Below, piece by piece: positions 23,501-35,800 of a DNA stretch of 64,000 nt. The notes beneath the pieces are model-generated. The model did no database searches. It worked only from the letters and a program-made list of their open reading frames with translations, and had not been told where the DNA came from. Position 1 is the stretch's first letter. The number at the start of each line of letters is the position of its first letter. The stretch is from contig JBBELK010000370.1 of NCBI GenBank assembly GCA_037783545.1, forward strand, positions 124,001 to 188,000, given 5' to 3'. This DNA comes from Henricia sp. BOLD:AAB3569. Taxonomy: Eukaryota; Echinodermata; Asteroidea; Spinulosida; Echinasteridae. A program made the translations under genes and the position numbers.

Positions 23501-26500
23501 TGGGTGTGAGACACTTGGGGGTGGCAGGGGAGGGTGTAATGCCACTCTGCCTCATAGGTCTCGGGTTCAGATCCTGATGATTACTATGTGACCTCTCTCA
23601 CTTATACAGACCTTTATCATGTTGTGTCCATCTTTGTCTTGTTCCCAATAGTACGTGTTGGGTACAATCAGTGCATCTGCACATCCTCGTGATAGCGCGT
23701 GTATCTCCTGTTGAGAATTACTGTCCACGCTGTGCGCTCTCTTGATCGCGCAATGCCTGTGCCATTGTGATGCACACAATGAACAATTTCAAAACGCGAA
23801 CTTTTTTTTTGCAAGCCTCACTGTGGTTACATTCATTTTAATAGGGGAAAAGGGAAGTTGGCCGCACCGTGATAAAGGTCTTTTGGGATGCTAATTTTAC
23901 TAATCTAGTTTTGGTGTTATTGTTTATTGCAGCATGGTAGCCCAGTTTATTGAAGCTCTGTACAAGCAGTTCAGAGAGCAATACTTCACTTATTTGGAGA
24001 TCAACCCTCTTGGTACGTAAACACCAGTTATTTTTTGTTCGTTCTTTTGTCTTCAGAATTAAATCAATCAATCAGTCAATTGGAGGAACATAGCTGAGCA
24101 GTCTGGGTCGCTGTTTCACAAACCCTGGGTACAGACTAGGCTTTAATTAGTCGAATCCAACAGTTTTTGGAAACAGAAGAAATTCCAGTTCATAATCCTT
24201 AATGCAAGGTATAGTGTCTTTCATTTCCTGTGTTCCTTCATATTTCTACTCGTAACCGACCTAGCTGCCAAGATTGATGCTACAGCTGAGTTCATCTGTA
24301 AGGCCCAGTGGGGAGATATCGAATAACCACCTCCGTTTAACACCATTAAACTGTTTATTTTCCTGTATTCCTTGATATTTCTACTCATAGTCGTAACCGA
24401 CAAGGTCTACATCCTGGACCTAGCTGCCAAGATTGATGCTACAGCTGAGTTCATCTGTAAAGCTCAGTGGGGGGATATCGAATACCCACCTCCGTTTGGA
24501 CGAGAAGCATTCCCTGAGGTATCCATTTTTACCAATGTGAATTTCTTGGGTAGATCTTAAGCCCCTTTTGGCAATCAAGACATTTTTTCATAAAATGGAA
24601 GAAATAAACTTGTTTGAAGAATGATACAAATGAAGACAAATGTCAATGAGTTTTTGATGCAGTGAAAAATAACTCGGCTCCACTTGGGATTTCAACCGCA
24701 GACCTTCTGCTTAATGTACAGACGCCCTACTAATTGAGCTATGAAGCCAACTGGTGGTCTTGAATCACGGTATTGCAGTTGTTCCTCACTGATTGGGATT
24801 GGCTATCACGTGAGCTTAGCAAGACTTAGAGGGATAAACCCTTCAATGAGATAACTACCCCTCCCACCCAGAGGGGTTACATTTGAAGAACGTAATTTCT
24901 TAAAATTTCCCGTCTAACTTACGTAGCAGGAGAGACCAAGATGTCCACAAATGTCTGTCCTTGTAATGTAAGTTAATAAGAAATCGTACGAGGTTTTAGA
25001 AAGATGTTTTGCCCTGCTCAACATAACTTGAGTTGCTGAATTATTCTGCTCAGCATGCACCGGCCAGCTCGCTGGTCGAGTGGTAGGTATGCCTAGTACA
25101 ATAATAATAATAATCACAAGCATTTGTAAAGCGCCATCTATCTATGTAGACATATTCCGAGGCGGCTGTTGCCATTATTACCGCTGCCATCAGGAAATCA
25201 CCAGAACCATTTCGCTTCAACTAGGTGGCAACCCACAAGTGCCAAATACTAAGTTTCTTGGTGTACTAATAGATAACAAATTAACATGGAAAGCACACTG
25301 CCAGAATATCCACACAACTATTTATCGTGTTCTCGGCATTCTACGAAAGCTTAAGGACGTTTTACCTTCAACAATTTTGTTATCATTATATAATACTTTA
25401 TTGATGCCCCACTTAAATTATGGTATACTAGCTTGGGGAAATTCATATCTATTAAATCTAAATAAACTAGTTATTGTTCAAAACAAAGCGCTTAGAGTTA
25501 TTAGCCAGTCACATTCAATGGCACATGCAGCTCCTTTGTTTCGGCGGTTTAATACACTACCAGTTTTTGAATTGTACAAATATCGCCTTGGCATATTCAT
25601 GTTTAAATATGTGCAAAATATTCTGCCAAGTAGCCTATCGCAACTATTTAAACAATGCACTGAAATTCACAGTTATAAAACAAGAAACGCAAACAAATTA
25701 TGGATCAGTCCTGTTAGAACCACAAAATATAAATCATCAGTTAAATTTCAAGGACCTTTATTGTGGAATAGCTTACCCAACACTCTTATTACCAGACAAC
25801 CTTTCACCTTTAAAAAGTACCTAAAACAATATCTATTAGACCAGCTATAACTTGTGTGTCAGTATATCTGCAGTATATATATACTTGTTTCTTTTTTTTA
25901 AATATTTTTTCCATACATGTATTTAATTATGTCTAACGTAACAATTAATCGTTACAGGGAAACAGGCCCTTGGTCTTGTACAAGCCTCTGGCTTTCTACC
26001 AAGGACCTGCCATGCTTCGGCATACATGTCTTAAAAATCAATTAAGCTCCTTCTATAAAGTAATTTTATGAATGTACATGTATGTCCACTTCAAAGTATT
26101 AATTATTTTATTAAATGAATTTGTTGTTGTATTCGTGAAGCATGGAAATAAATGAATGAATGAATGAATGAACCCGGCCAAGGTGCACAACCCTATCAGC
26201 AGTTAGATTGTGGCATTCCCCATAACAGCTTCCCATATATCGCTTGGGTTGACGAGGCAACTGGGATTAAGTGCCTTGCCCAGGGACACAGACACGTTGG
26301 TCGAAGTGGGGCTCGAACCCCCAACCTCTGATTGGGAGTCCCGCTTCATACCCACTAGACCACACGCGCTCCCACTAGTATGCAGGAGGTCGTGGGTTCG
26401 AGTCCCATCCAAGCACGCTACAAAGTTTTTCTCATAGTGTCTCGGGGAAGCACCGAGTATACAATGCTAATATCAAGTTACGTCGGGTAAGGACAGAACA

Positions 26501-29500
26501 AACCCTAATTAATACAAGAGTATAATTTGCGTGTTTTTTTTCATGTTACAGGAAGCCTACATAGCAGACTTGGATGCTAAGAGTGGGGCATCCCTCAAAC
26601 TGTCTATCCTCAACGCTCATGGGCGGATCTGGACCATGCTTGCTGGAGGTGGGGCATCAGTCATCTACAGGTACATAGCATGTAAAACAACATTGAGGTT
26701 TCAGTCGCATATAATTAGCTAACATTATGCATGTACTTGTAGAGTTTACACAAATATTGTTAGTTTAGTTTTGTGGACCACACTGATAACGACGCCTCTA
26801 CAGGTAGATGAAAAACAGATATAGAAAAGTAAATATTTTGGGGTTTACCTAAACCTAGTTGTGATCACTAACAGTCGGGGCTCGAACATAACGGTGGTCC
26901 AGTGGCCAAATGCCAGTCAAAACTCTCGCGGACCAGTCAAAACACTGTTCAAAAAGTCCGGGTGGAGCAGTCAAGATAATCTGGTACTTCAGTTCTTCAA
27001 AACAAAGTACCCACAAGCGCATCATGGGTGGCATTTTTACATGTAAAAATTACATGTAAAAAATGGAGGACCACTCAAGATGCTGGCTGACCAGTCAAGA
27101 TGTGACCACAGTGGTCCGGGTGTCCAGTGTTAACAAAGGTTATGGGGAAGCCCTGACAGTGCACAACAAAACCTCACTAATGTCGCCTGTTTAGTATGCA
27201 CTTTGATCTTGAGAGGATTGTAAAACAAACACCCGAGTCGCATGAAGCATACGTGTAAGACGGTCCCTTGAATTTGGCATGAAAAACAACTTTTGATTAC
27301 CAATAAAATATGACAGTAATACACAAGTAAACTATGACATGTTAAGCAACAGTTCCAGAAAATGATCGGATATCCTGCAGTTGTTAAATTTACATTTTGT
27401 TCACTTTAAAAAAATGACCCCTAAAATAATGCCCTTTTATTTCTAGTGACACAATATGTGACTTGGGAGGAGCCAAGGAACTGGCTAACTATGGCGAGTA
27501 CTCCGGAGCACCCAGTGAGCAACAGACCTATGAGTATGCCAAGACCATACTCAGCCTCATGACTCGTGAGAAACATCCAGAAGGGAAGGTTTTGATCATC
27601 GGTGGCGGTATTGCAAACTTCACTAATGTGGCTGCTACGTTCAAGGTAAGATAGCTAGGAAATGAGGCGCTCCTTGCATTGAAATGGAGGCTGTAGATAT
27701 GCAAATGCCATGTTTTATAATGGATCACTATGTCTCAAAAGCCAATGCAGAGCTACCAACTTTCCCAGATCTACAAATCTCTAAGGTTAATTGACAATCC
27801 AGAAGAGTTTTTATCGTTGTCAGAAGTCGCAAGATCAGTCATTTTTCAGTCTGTTGCGAAGTTCGGGATGGTTAGTAGCTCTACCAATGTCACAAAAACC
27901 GGCGGATAGACATTTGTTTACCCCCTGGTACATCTAAAGTGCCTTCTAGCGAAATCATGCCTGCCATTGTGCGCAAGCATCATTTGTTTTCGTAAATTTG
28001 CCCAGGTAACGAATTTAAAGCCAAACTGACTGGCAATCCAAATATAATTATGCACCGCATGATGTGTGCGCACAGCAACGGCTACGCTCCTAATGTTTTG
28101 ATGCCTGCAGTGTTGTCAGTGGTCACACTATCTATACCTTGGTTTCTATCAGGTTTCGAACCCGAGACTTCTGACATAGGGCAGATGCTCTACCAGCTGA
28201 GCTATGAGTTGGGTTCTTGGGGAAAACCTGAGGGAATATACCACTGTGCCTCATAGCTCAGCTGGTAGAGCATCTGCACGGTGTGTCAGAGGTCTTGGGG
28301 GGGAAAACCTGAGGGACTATACCCCTGTGCCTCGTAGCTCAGCTGGTAGAGCATATTCCTAGTGTGTCAGAGGTCTCGGGTTCATACCCCTCCCAGCACG
28401 ATCTGACTTATTCAATTTTCTCCAATCGTTTTCAGGGCATTGTCAGAGCTCTCAAGGAATATAAAGCCAAGCTGATCGAGTACGGAGTCTCCATTTTTGT
28501 CAGGAGGGGTGGTCCCAACTACCAGGAGGGTTTAAGAGTCATGAGAGAATTAGGTAAGGTGTCCTTGCTTCTTAGTGGTATTAGGTAAAACTTTACATTC
28601 AAAAACAGCAAATGTCTGAAGGTTAGTTTTGTAAGACCTGTAAGTTTTCATTCCCTTTTCTGTCCAAGGACTAATGAGCAATAGACCTTTATCACGGTGC
28701 GTCCATCTTTGTCTTGTTCCCCACTGCATAGTACGTGTACGTGTCGGGCATGATCAGTGTGTGTGCGTGTCTGCGCGGTAGCGCGTGCAGTCTTCCGTTG
28801 TTGTTTTAAGAGAATCACTGTCTGCGCTGCGCGTTTTCTTGATCGCACTGCGCGCATGTGATTGTGATGCACACAATGAACATTTTCAACACGGGGCCAA
28901 ACTATTTCATTTCGGCAAGTCTCGCTTTGGTTCCGTTCATTTTAAAAGGAAAAAAGGGAAGATGGCCGCACCGTGATATTGGTCTATAGTTGATGCTCCA
29001 TACTCTGATTTGAGGTGTTTCAAAATAGCAAACAATAGAGTACTAAGTGAAATGGTCATCCTTTGGGCATCCTTTGTGTTACCAAGGTTACTGGGTCTAC
29101 ACTAAAACCAGTGAACTGTTTCCCTGTACTTTAGCAATGGATCTTTCAGGTTACCAGCAAATGTTTAGACCCAGTAACCCTGAAATTTAACATCACACTT
29201 TAGTCTGAAGTGATGTTGTACTTATAACAAAATTTTACGAAACATAACCTATGCAACATCTGGTATGGTGCCTAATCACCATTGAAATGAAACAACCAAA
29301 CTTGGGATGAGAGAAAAATTGTAAGGGCCTTATCGGGATTTGAACCCGAGACCTCTGAAACACCGGGCAGATGCTTTACCAGCTGAGCTATGAGATACAG
29401 TGCTATACTCCCTCCGGTTTTCCCTATAGACCAAATTTTTCTCTCTGTGTTGCATGCATGGTAGCACAACTGGGCAAAGTAACAAACGCAACATCTGGTG

Positions 29501-29800
29501 TGGTGCCTTGTCACCATTGAAATGAAACAACCGAACTTGGGATGAGAGAAAAATCATAAAGGCCTTATTGGGATTCTGACCTTGATTAGCACTTGGTGCT
29601 TCCCTAAGACACTAGTTCTGCCCCTAACCCTGTTTATCATTTACATTGCAGGCAGTTCCTTGGGAGTCCCAATGCATGTCTTTGGCACAGAGACCCACAT
29701 GACAGCTATTGTTGGCATGGCATTGGGTAAATGTGAAATCCCAAAGGAGACGCTGGTTAAAGACCAGACAACGGCTAGTTTCTTACTCGCCGGAAGTGCT
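14581..29800 (+). CDS. ACLY: ACLY coding exons 1-10: ATP-grasp and citryl-CoA synthetase beta half (block of the gene above)
   Basis: Exon 1 starts [16 protein letters not shown], matching the family start. Exon 2 has the RRGKLGL motif. Exon 3 has [15 protein letters not shown]. Exons 5-6 give YLEINPL then [14 protein letters not shown] and [13 protein letters not shown]. Exon 7 holds [11 protein letters not shown] and AGGGASVIY. Exon 8 has [13 protein letters not shown] and [14 protein letters not shown]. Exon 9 has [12 protein letters not shown]. Exon 10 holds [19 protein letters not shown]. These are the nucleotide, citrate and subunit-contact motifs of the family. Intron 1 is the longest (6.8 kb). 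Confidence 0.95.
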
Positions 29801-32800
29801 GTAAGTTCAATAATAGTTTTGCAATGTTCTTCTGTTTCTGATGAATTATTAGCATATGTCAACTGTTAGGCATCCATCAATTGCTTCTGGCTACCCCACC
29901 TAAGACGTGATAATTTTTGCTCTTTTAAATACTCACCTCTGGGGCAAAATTTAGGTGACAAATATCCCCACCCAGGGGGGCAACACATACTGGGGCCAAT
30001 TTCATAAAGCTGTTTAGCAAAAACATGTGCTTAATCATAGACTTGTTTGCTTTATAAAAATGGGTTAATAGTCACAATTGTAAGTCAACTTAGCAATAAT
30101 AGCAGATATTCTTGTGAAGAACACAAGTTGACATGCAATTTCAACTATTAACCCATTTTTATAAAGCCAACAAACTTTGGATTAAGCAAATGTTTCTGCT
30201 AAACAGCTTTATGAAATTGGCCCCTGGCCAGGCCCAACCACACCCAAAATTGGTTTTGTATCGGGTCATATTTTTGAGTCGGGTTTGCACAACATTACCT
30301 CCAAATTGTTGATGACTAGATTAAACACAAACCAGTCTCATTTCAGAAACTAGATTTTGTTTAGACCTTTTTGCATTTCACGATCTTTCCCTTTTCTTCA
30401 ACTGTTTGATACAAAACAAAAATCTTGGTAATTTATTTGTAATGTTGTCTTCTCCCACATGCATCAATCTCAGTCCAAACAGACAGTTGAAAGCTCAAGT
30501 GCAGTAAGTTTGCATGTCCAAGTTACTGATTATTACTTATTCCTTAATTTGTTTCCTCGGTATTATTGATCTTGAAATGACCTTTAACCTTTGTCCTGCC
30601 TATGTATATGGGCATTCGTGCTGTGTTTGTGGAACTTGGTAGATTTTCTTGTATTTGTTACAGCATATTATGTGTAGAAAGCCGCCTTTCCATATACATG
30701 TGCGTTTTAAAGGTAGTATACATGATTGGTAAACTGTTGCAAACAGCATGATTTTCACTGGTAAGAAAGCCTATGTCAAGAAAACTACCTTGTAGACATT
30801 TTAGCCACATAGATGCAGTAATACATAGATGCAGTAAAACATGAAAAACCCGATCATGGTTTTTGTGCACGAATGAATGGCTCGATCATTGAAGATTAAA
30901 ATAGTTTTGTCATGTTTCTTATGAATGGGGGCAATTCAGACAAAATAATTTCACAGGATGATTACTACCATTACCATCTTGATAACAAGTAAGCTTTCAG
31001 ATAAAACTTCAGAATTTTTTGGGAGGGTAATTACCAAACATGTAGACTATCTTTAAGTTTGTTTCATGTCCGCATCCTGCCCATGCACTTCATTGCTGTA
31101 GTACAGGGAACACATGCAAAATGGACGGAAAGTGGCCAGAATAAACGTGCATATATGGAAAGGCGTATTTACATGCATGCGGTGGTGTAGTTGGTATTTT
31201 GACCATGGTTTATGAAAGGGAATAAGATGCATGAAATGTTGTGCCAAAAAATGTTGTTTGCTTAAATGTGTTTTAATTGGGACTCCATTACCAAATCTCC
31301 GCCTGTGGGAATGGAGAAGGAAGGGGGAGGGGTGTGTTGATTGAGTGCATACTCGGCTATGCCACTGTGTGTATGGCTTGTAAATTAGGTAAAGAAGCCC
31401 ATACCTTTTAGTGGGGGTGTATTACATTGTAGCAGTTGGATGTTTACTGATTTTAAGATTATTTGCGTTTACATTTTCAAGCATGCACGTCTGTGATTAT
31501 GATTAACCACCCCCTCCCCCCTTATTTAAAAATTCCTTTCACGCGCAGGGTTGAAAGTGACGCGCGCTAACGCTAAACAGAGGTTTGTTTTTTTTTTTGG
31601 CCTTAGTTTGGTAAGCAGAATGGGCATTAACCCTTATTCATAAATACCTTACACAGTTTACGCATCCCTATTAGCCATTATTAAATGGATGATAAAGACC
31701 AGTGATAAAGACCGGCTGGCTGGCTCGCGTTTGTGCCCGCATCCTAGTCAGCGCGTATGTAACACGCACACAGAAACTGCACACTCCTGGAAGCAAAATG
31801 TGCACTGGTCGTGTGCGTGCACAAACACAACACGCCTGCATTACGCATAACCACGCGATCAAACAAACAACTTGACACACAGCTAGCAGTTTGAACGAAC
31901 AAAGCGATGAAGGAAAAAATGAGTGCAAAACATGACAAAACGACGGGCTAATTTTGGGCGAGTTTTACCAATTTACACAAAAAGGTATTTATAAAAGCGG
32001 GTTTGGCCAGTCTTAAACGCTGATAATGACCCTCGCCTGGCAGCTCGGGCATTATCAGCGTCCAGGTGCCTAGCTGGTTTTAAACGTATGTTTAAGCCTG
32101 GCCAAACCCACTTTTAATCCCTAAGTGACCATAGCGGGCAGAAAATGGCCTCATGTCCTTAGCGGCCTCAAGCCTTATAATGCCTTAGTATTTTTAACTC
32201 AAGGTGCCAGCATACACTCGGTCTAATATTTTGCAGCATATATAACAGTCTGGTGCCTTGTATACCTCATGATGTTAAACACCACATTGAAGTATGTCTA
32301 ATGGTTCCTGGCCATTTTGTCTCCACCAGGATAAACCTATCAGTCCACCAGCAGCAGCAGCCGCAGTCTCGGCTAGTAGTGCGCCCTCTAGTGGTGACAG
32401 TAGTCTCAGTCAAGCTGATGGCGGTGCGAGCGTCGCTGGTGGTGATGCCAGCTCGAGACGGCCTCTGTTCACCAATAAGAGCAAGGTTTGCCTGACACTG
32501 AATTTAGGTTTTAAATTAGTCTTGAGACTTAAAACCGAAAATTTCAAATATTTGATTTCGATCAACTATCTGATTTTTACATTTGGAAACTGAATATCTC
32601 AAACTGAACAGGAAAAATAAAATAAATCCTCCATTTTTCAACTCATAACGAAATTGATAAAAATGTGTGTGCAGCTATGGAAGCAATTCATAAAAGAAGA
32701 ATTGATCCAAACAAAAATACTTTATTTTAGCTAGTTCATTCATGCTGCTTTAACAGCTGCAGCACTGTTCTGAAACAAAAATTAAAGGTGCTGGATGTCT

Positions 32801-35800
32801 GTGCTCGCCAAACTCGATCGGCATTCAAGAACAAGTTTAAAGACTTACAGGTCTACCTTTTTACGAGTAGATTTGTGATCTTGGTTACGAGCTTTTAGAG
32901 ACGTCTACGTGGGATGCACTTTAGGCCAAGTGTCCCACCTTGCCTTAATGGCTCTTACAGAGGCCAGTGCAGTCAGCCCTGCCTCAAGAGGTGTTTATAC
33001 ACACAACTGACCGATAAAATGAAGAGATTTATCGCTATACGCTGTAAATGGCATATCCAAAAACATTGAGAGAATGGTGTCGGTACATTCTCGTCGGTAC
33101 ATTCTATACATTCGTCAAATAGATTATTGGCAAACTCTGTTATGTCCCACTTATTGGAATTTGCCATTGACTATAGTGCTTAGTTGTAATATAAAATGGC
33201 AGTTTTCACAAAATGCCCAAAATGGCTATACAGAGTTTTGCTCTCAGCTCTTCAAATTTTACATCTCCTCGATCTTTTGGTAAGAGTGTAACTTGCATCA
33301 GAGTATAACTTGTTTTTTAAAATATAATTTTTATATAAACATCTTTATTTTTCCATGATTAACCCTCAGAGCTTGCTGTACGGCATGCAGCCGAGAGCCG
33401 TCCAAGGCATGCTAGATTTCGACCATTCTTGCAGACGTGACGAACCTTCCATTGTCGGCATGGTCTATCCATTCAGGTAAACGACTTCTCATCACTTCAA
33501 CAAACTAAATGGAGTACTATGGCCGAGCAATCTGGTGTATCATACTCAAAACCTGTCTAATTTTACAGGTTGCGGGTTCGAATCCAGGCCGCATCGTGGT
33601 ACGAGCATGGGCCCTTGGGCAAAGCACTTTGCCTCTCTGTCCAGGAGAAAATGCTTTCATGAAATTGTGCGAAACCACCATCCTATTTAGGCTGGTGCCA
33701 TTTTTAAAAAATGTGTGTGCAAATGCATTTATATAAATTCATCTTTAATTATCGTCATCATCTCAAGCAGAATCATTGCATTGGACAGTTGGAACCACTT
33801 CTATCTTAAAGTTTGGGACATTGTAAATCGTGTATACTGGCCTTAAATCAAATTTGTTAAGGGGTCGTCCAAAGTTGTCTGCATTTTCACGATTCTACAA
33901 AGCGGAGGAAGGGGGAGGAGGGGGTCAAGGGTCGCGTAGGACTTTACATGCACTGTAAAATGTTGACATTTCATATTAGTGACAAAAACTGTTGATAAGA
34001 AGTATTTCAGGGGGATGGAGGGGGTCTTGAAAAATACTACTCTCTGTAGAACTGAAAATGTCGACACTTTGGACGGTCCCTAAGTTAAGGTTTAACTAAC
34101 CAAGATTTCACTGCTTCTAACATCAAACATTTAGCGGTGATCACAAGCAAAAGTTCTACTGGGGCCACCGTGAGATCCTGATACCAGTCTACAAGAGTAT
34201 GGATAAAGCGATGAAGACACACCCTGATGTGGATGTACTTATCAACTTTGCCTCGCTGAGATCGGCGTACGATAGCACCATTGAAACCATGCAGTACCCA
34301 CAGGTAAGATGTGTTACTATGCCTCATGAATATTCATCAGGCAGTCAGAGCATGGATAAAGCGATGAAGACACACCCTGATGTGGATGTACTTATCAACT
34401 TTGCCTCGTTGAGATCGGCGTACGATAGCACCATTGAAACCATGCAGTACCCGCAGGTAAGATGTGTTACTATGCCTTATGAATATTCATCAGGCAGCCA
34501 GAGCATGGATAAAGCGATGAAGACACACCCTGATGTGGATGTACTTATCAACTTTGCCTCACTGAGATCAGCGTACGATAGCACCATTGAAACCATGCAG
34601 TACCCACAGGTAAGATGTGTTACTATGCCTCATGAATATTCATCAGGCAGCCAGAGCATGGATAAAGCGATGAAGACACACCCTGACGTGGATGTACTTA
34701 TCAACTTTGCCTCGCTGAGGTCGGCTTACGATAGCACCATTGAAACCATGCAGTACTCGCAGGTGAGATGTGTTACTAAGCCTCATGAATATTCTTGATC
34801 TTGATTAATAATTGATCAGCTCTATACAAGGAACATCACTCAATATGGGTCATAGGTCAAGAGGGAGCATGTTAGTACTTGCTCTCCAACTCTCTTCTAA
34901 AAGAGGATGATTAATCAGGCTTACTGTACCTCATGAACATTCATCAGGCAGCCGGAGCATGGATATATATATGCCTTTTGGCAGGAGATGTTGTAACCAA
35001 TGGACAATATAGGCTAGATTCTCGAAATTTGTCTCAGCCATCCTGCCCGATCGTGTGCAGCACGGACAGCCTGATTGTGATTAAGGCCGATGGTGTTGAG
35101 ATCGACTACGATCTGTGAAATGTAAGTGCGGCGCAAGCTTCCGCCACATTGGAAGGGTTCTGATGGTTGGTTGTGTGGGTTCAAGAATATGGCGAGAGGT
35201 ACCTCGACACACCCTGAAGACACACCCTGACGTGGATGTACTTATCAACTTTGCCTCGTTGCAATCTGCGTATGATAGCACCATTGAAACCAATTTCTCT
35301 GTCTATTTTCGTTGGCAGATCCGTACCATTGCCATAATAGCCGAGGGAATTCCAGAGAACAAGACACGTATGTTGATTCACTTGGCTAATGAGAAAGGAG
35401 TGTCCATCATCGGTCCAGCAACGGTAGGTCCAAGGCTTAATTAACTGTGCTAAATGTTACAAATTTCAGTTTTTCCAAAAATTTATTTTTTATAATTGGT
35501 TGGTCCCCTGTTGCAACTTTTCAAGTTAATGCAATTTGTTTGTCTTTGTGGTGCTACACAGCTTATTTTGATATTCATTAAAGGTTGCCTAGTGTGAATG
35601 GTACTTCTATTCAATGATCAGTATCTCGGAAATCTGAAATGTTCACAGATTTACACATAACTTACACAATATAAACATGATGTCGGTAGAAAACTTCCCC
35701 TGAAATGGTTTTGTCTGAAGTGCTATAGTCTTTGATAAATGAGTAAAACAATTGATTTTCGTCTTGTGAGACGAAAATACATTTCGACCCAAAACCACTT

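Noticed and set aside
28328..28400. Possible tRNA gene (GCTCAGCTGGTAGAGC and GGGTTC boxes)
   Set aside because: The D arm pairs, but the anticodon stem and half the acceptor stem do not, and sister copies carry SINE bodies.
34199..34798. Independent 199-residue repeat protein gene
   Set aside because: Its start lies inside ACLY exon 14 and its frame is that of ACLY; it is an exon duplication, not a separate gene.
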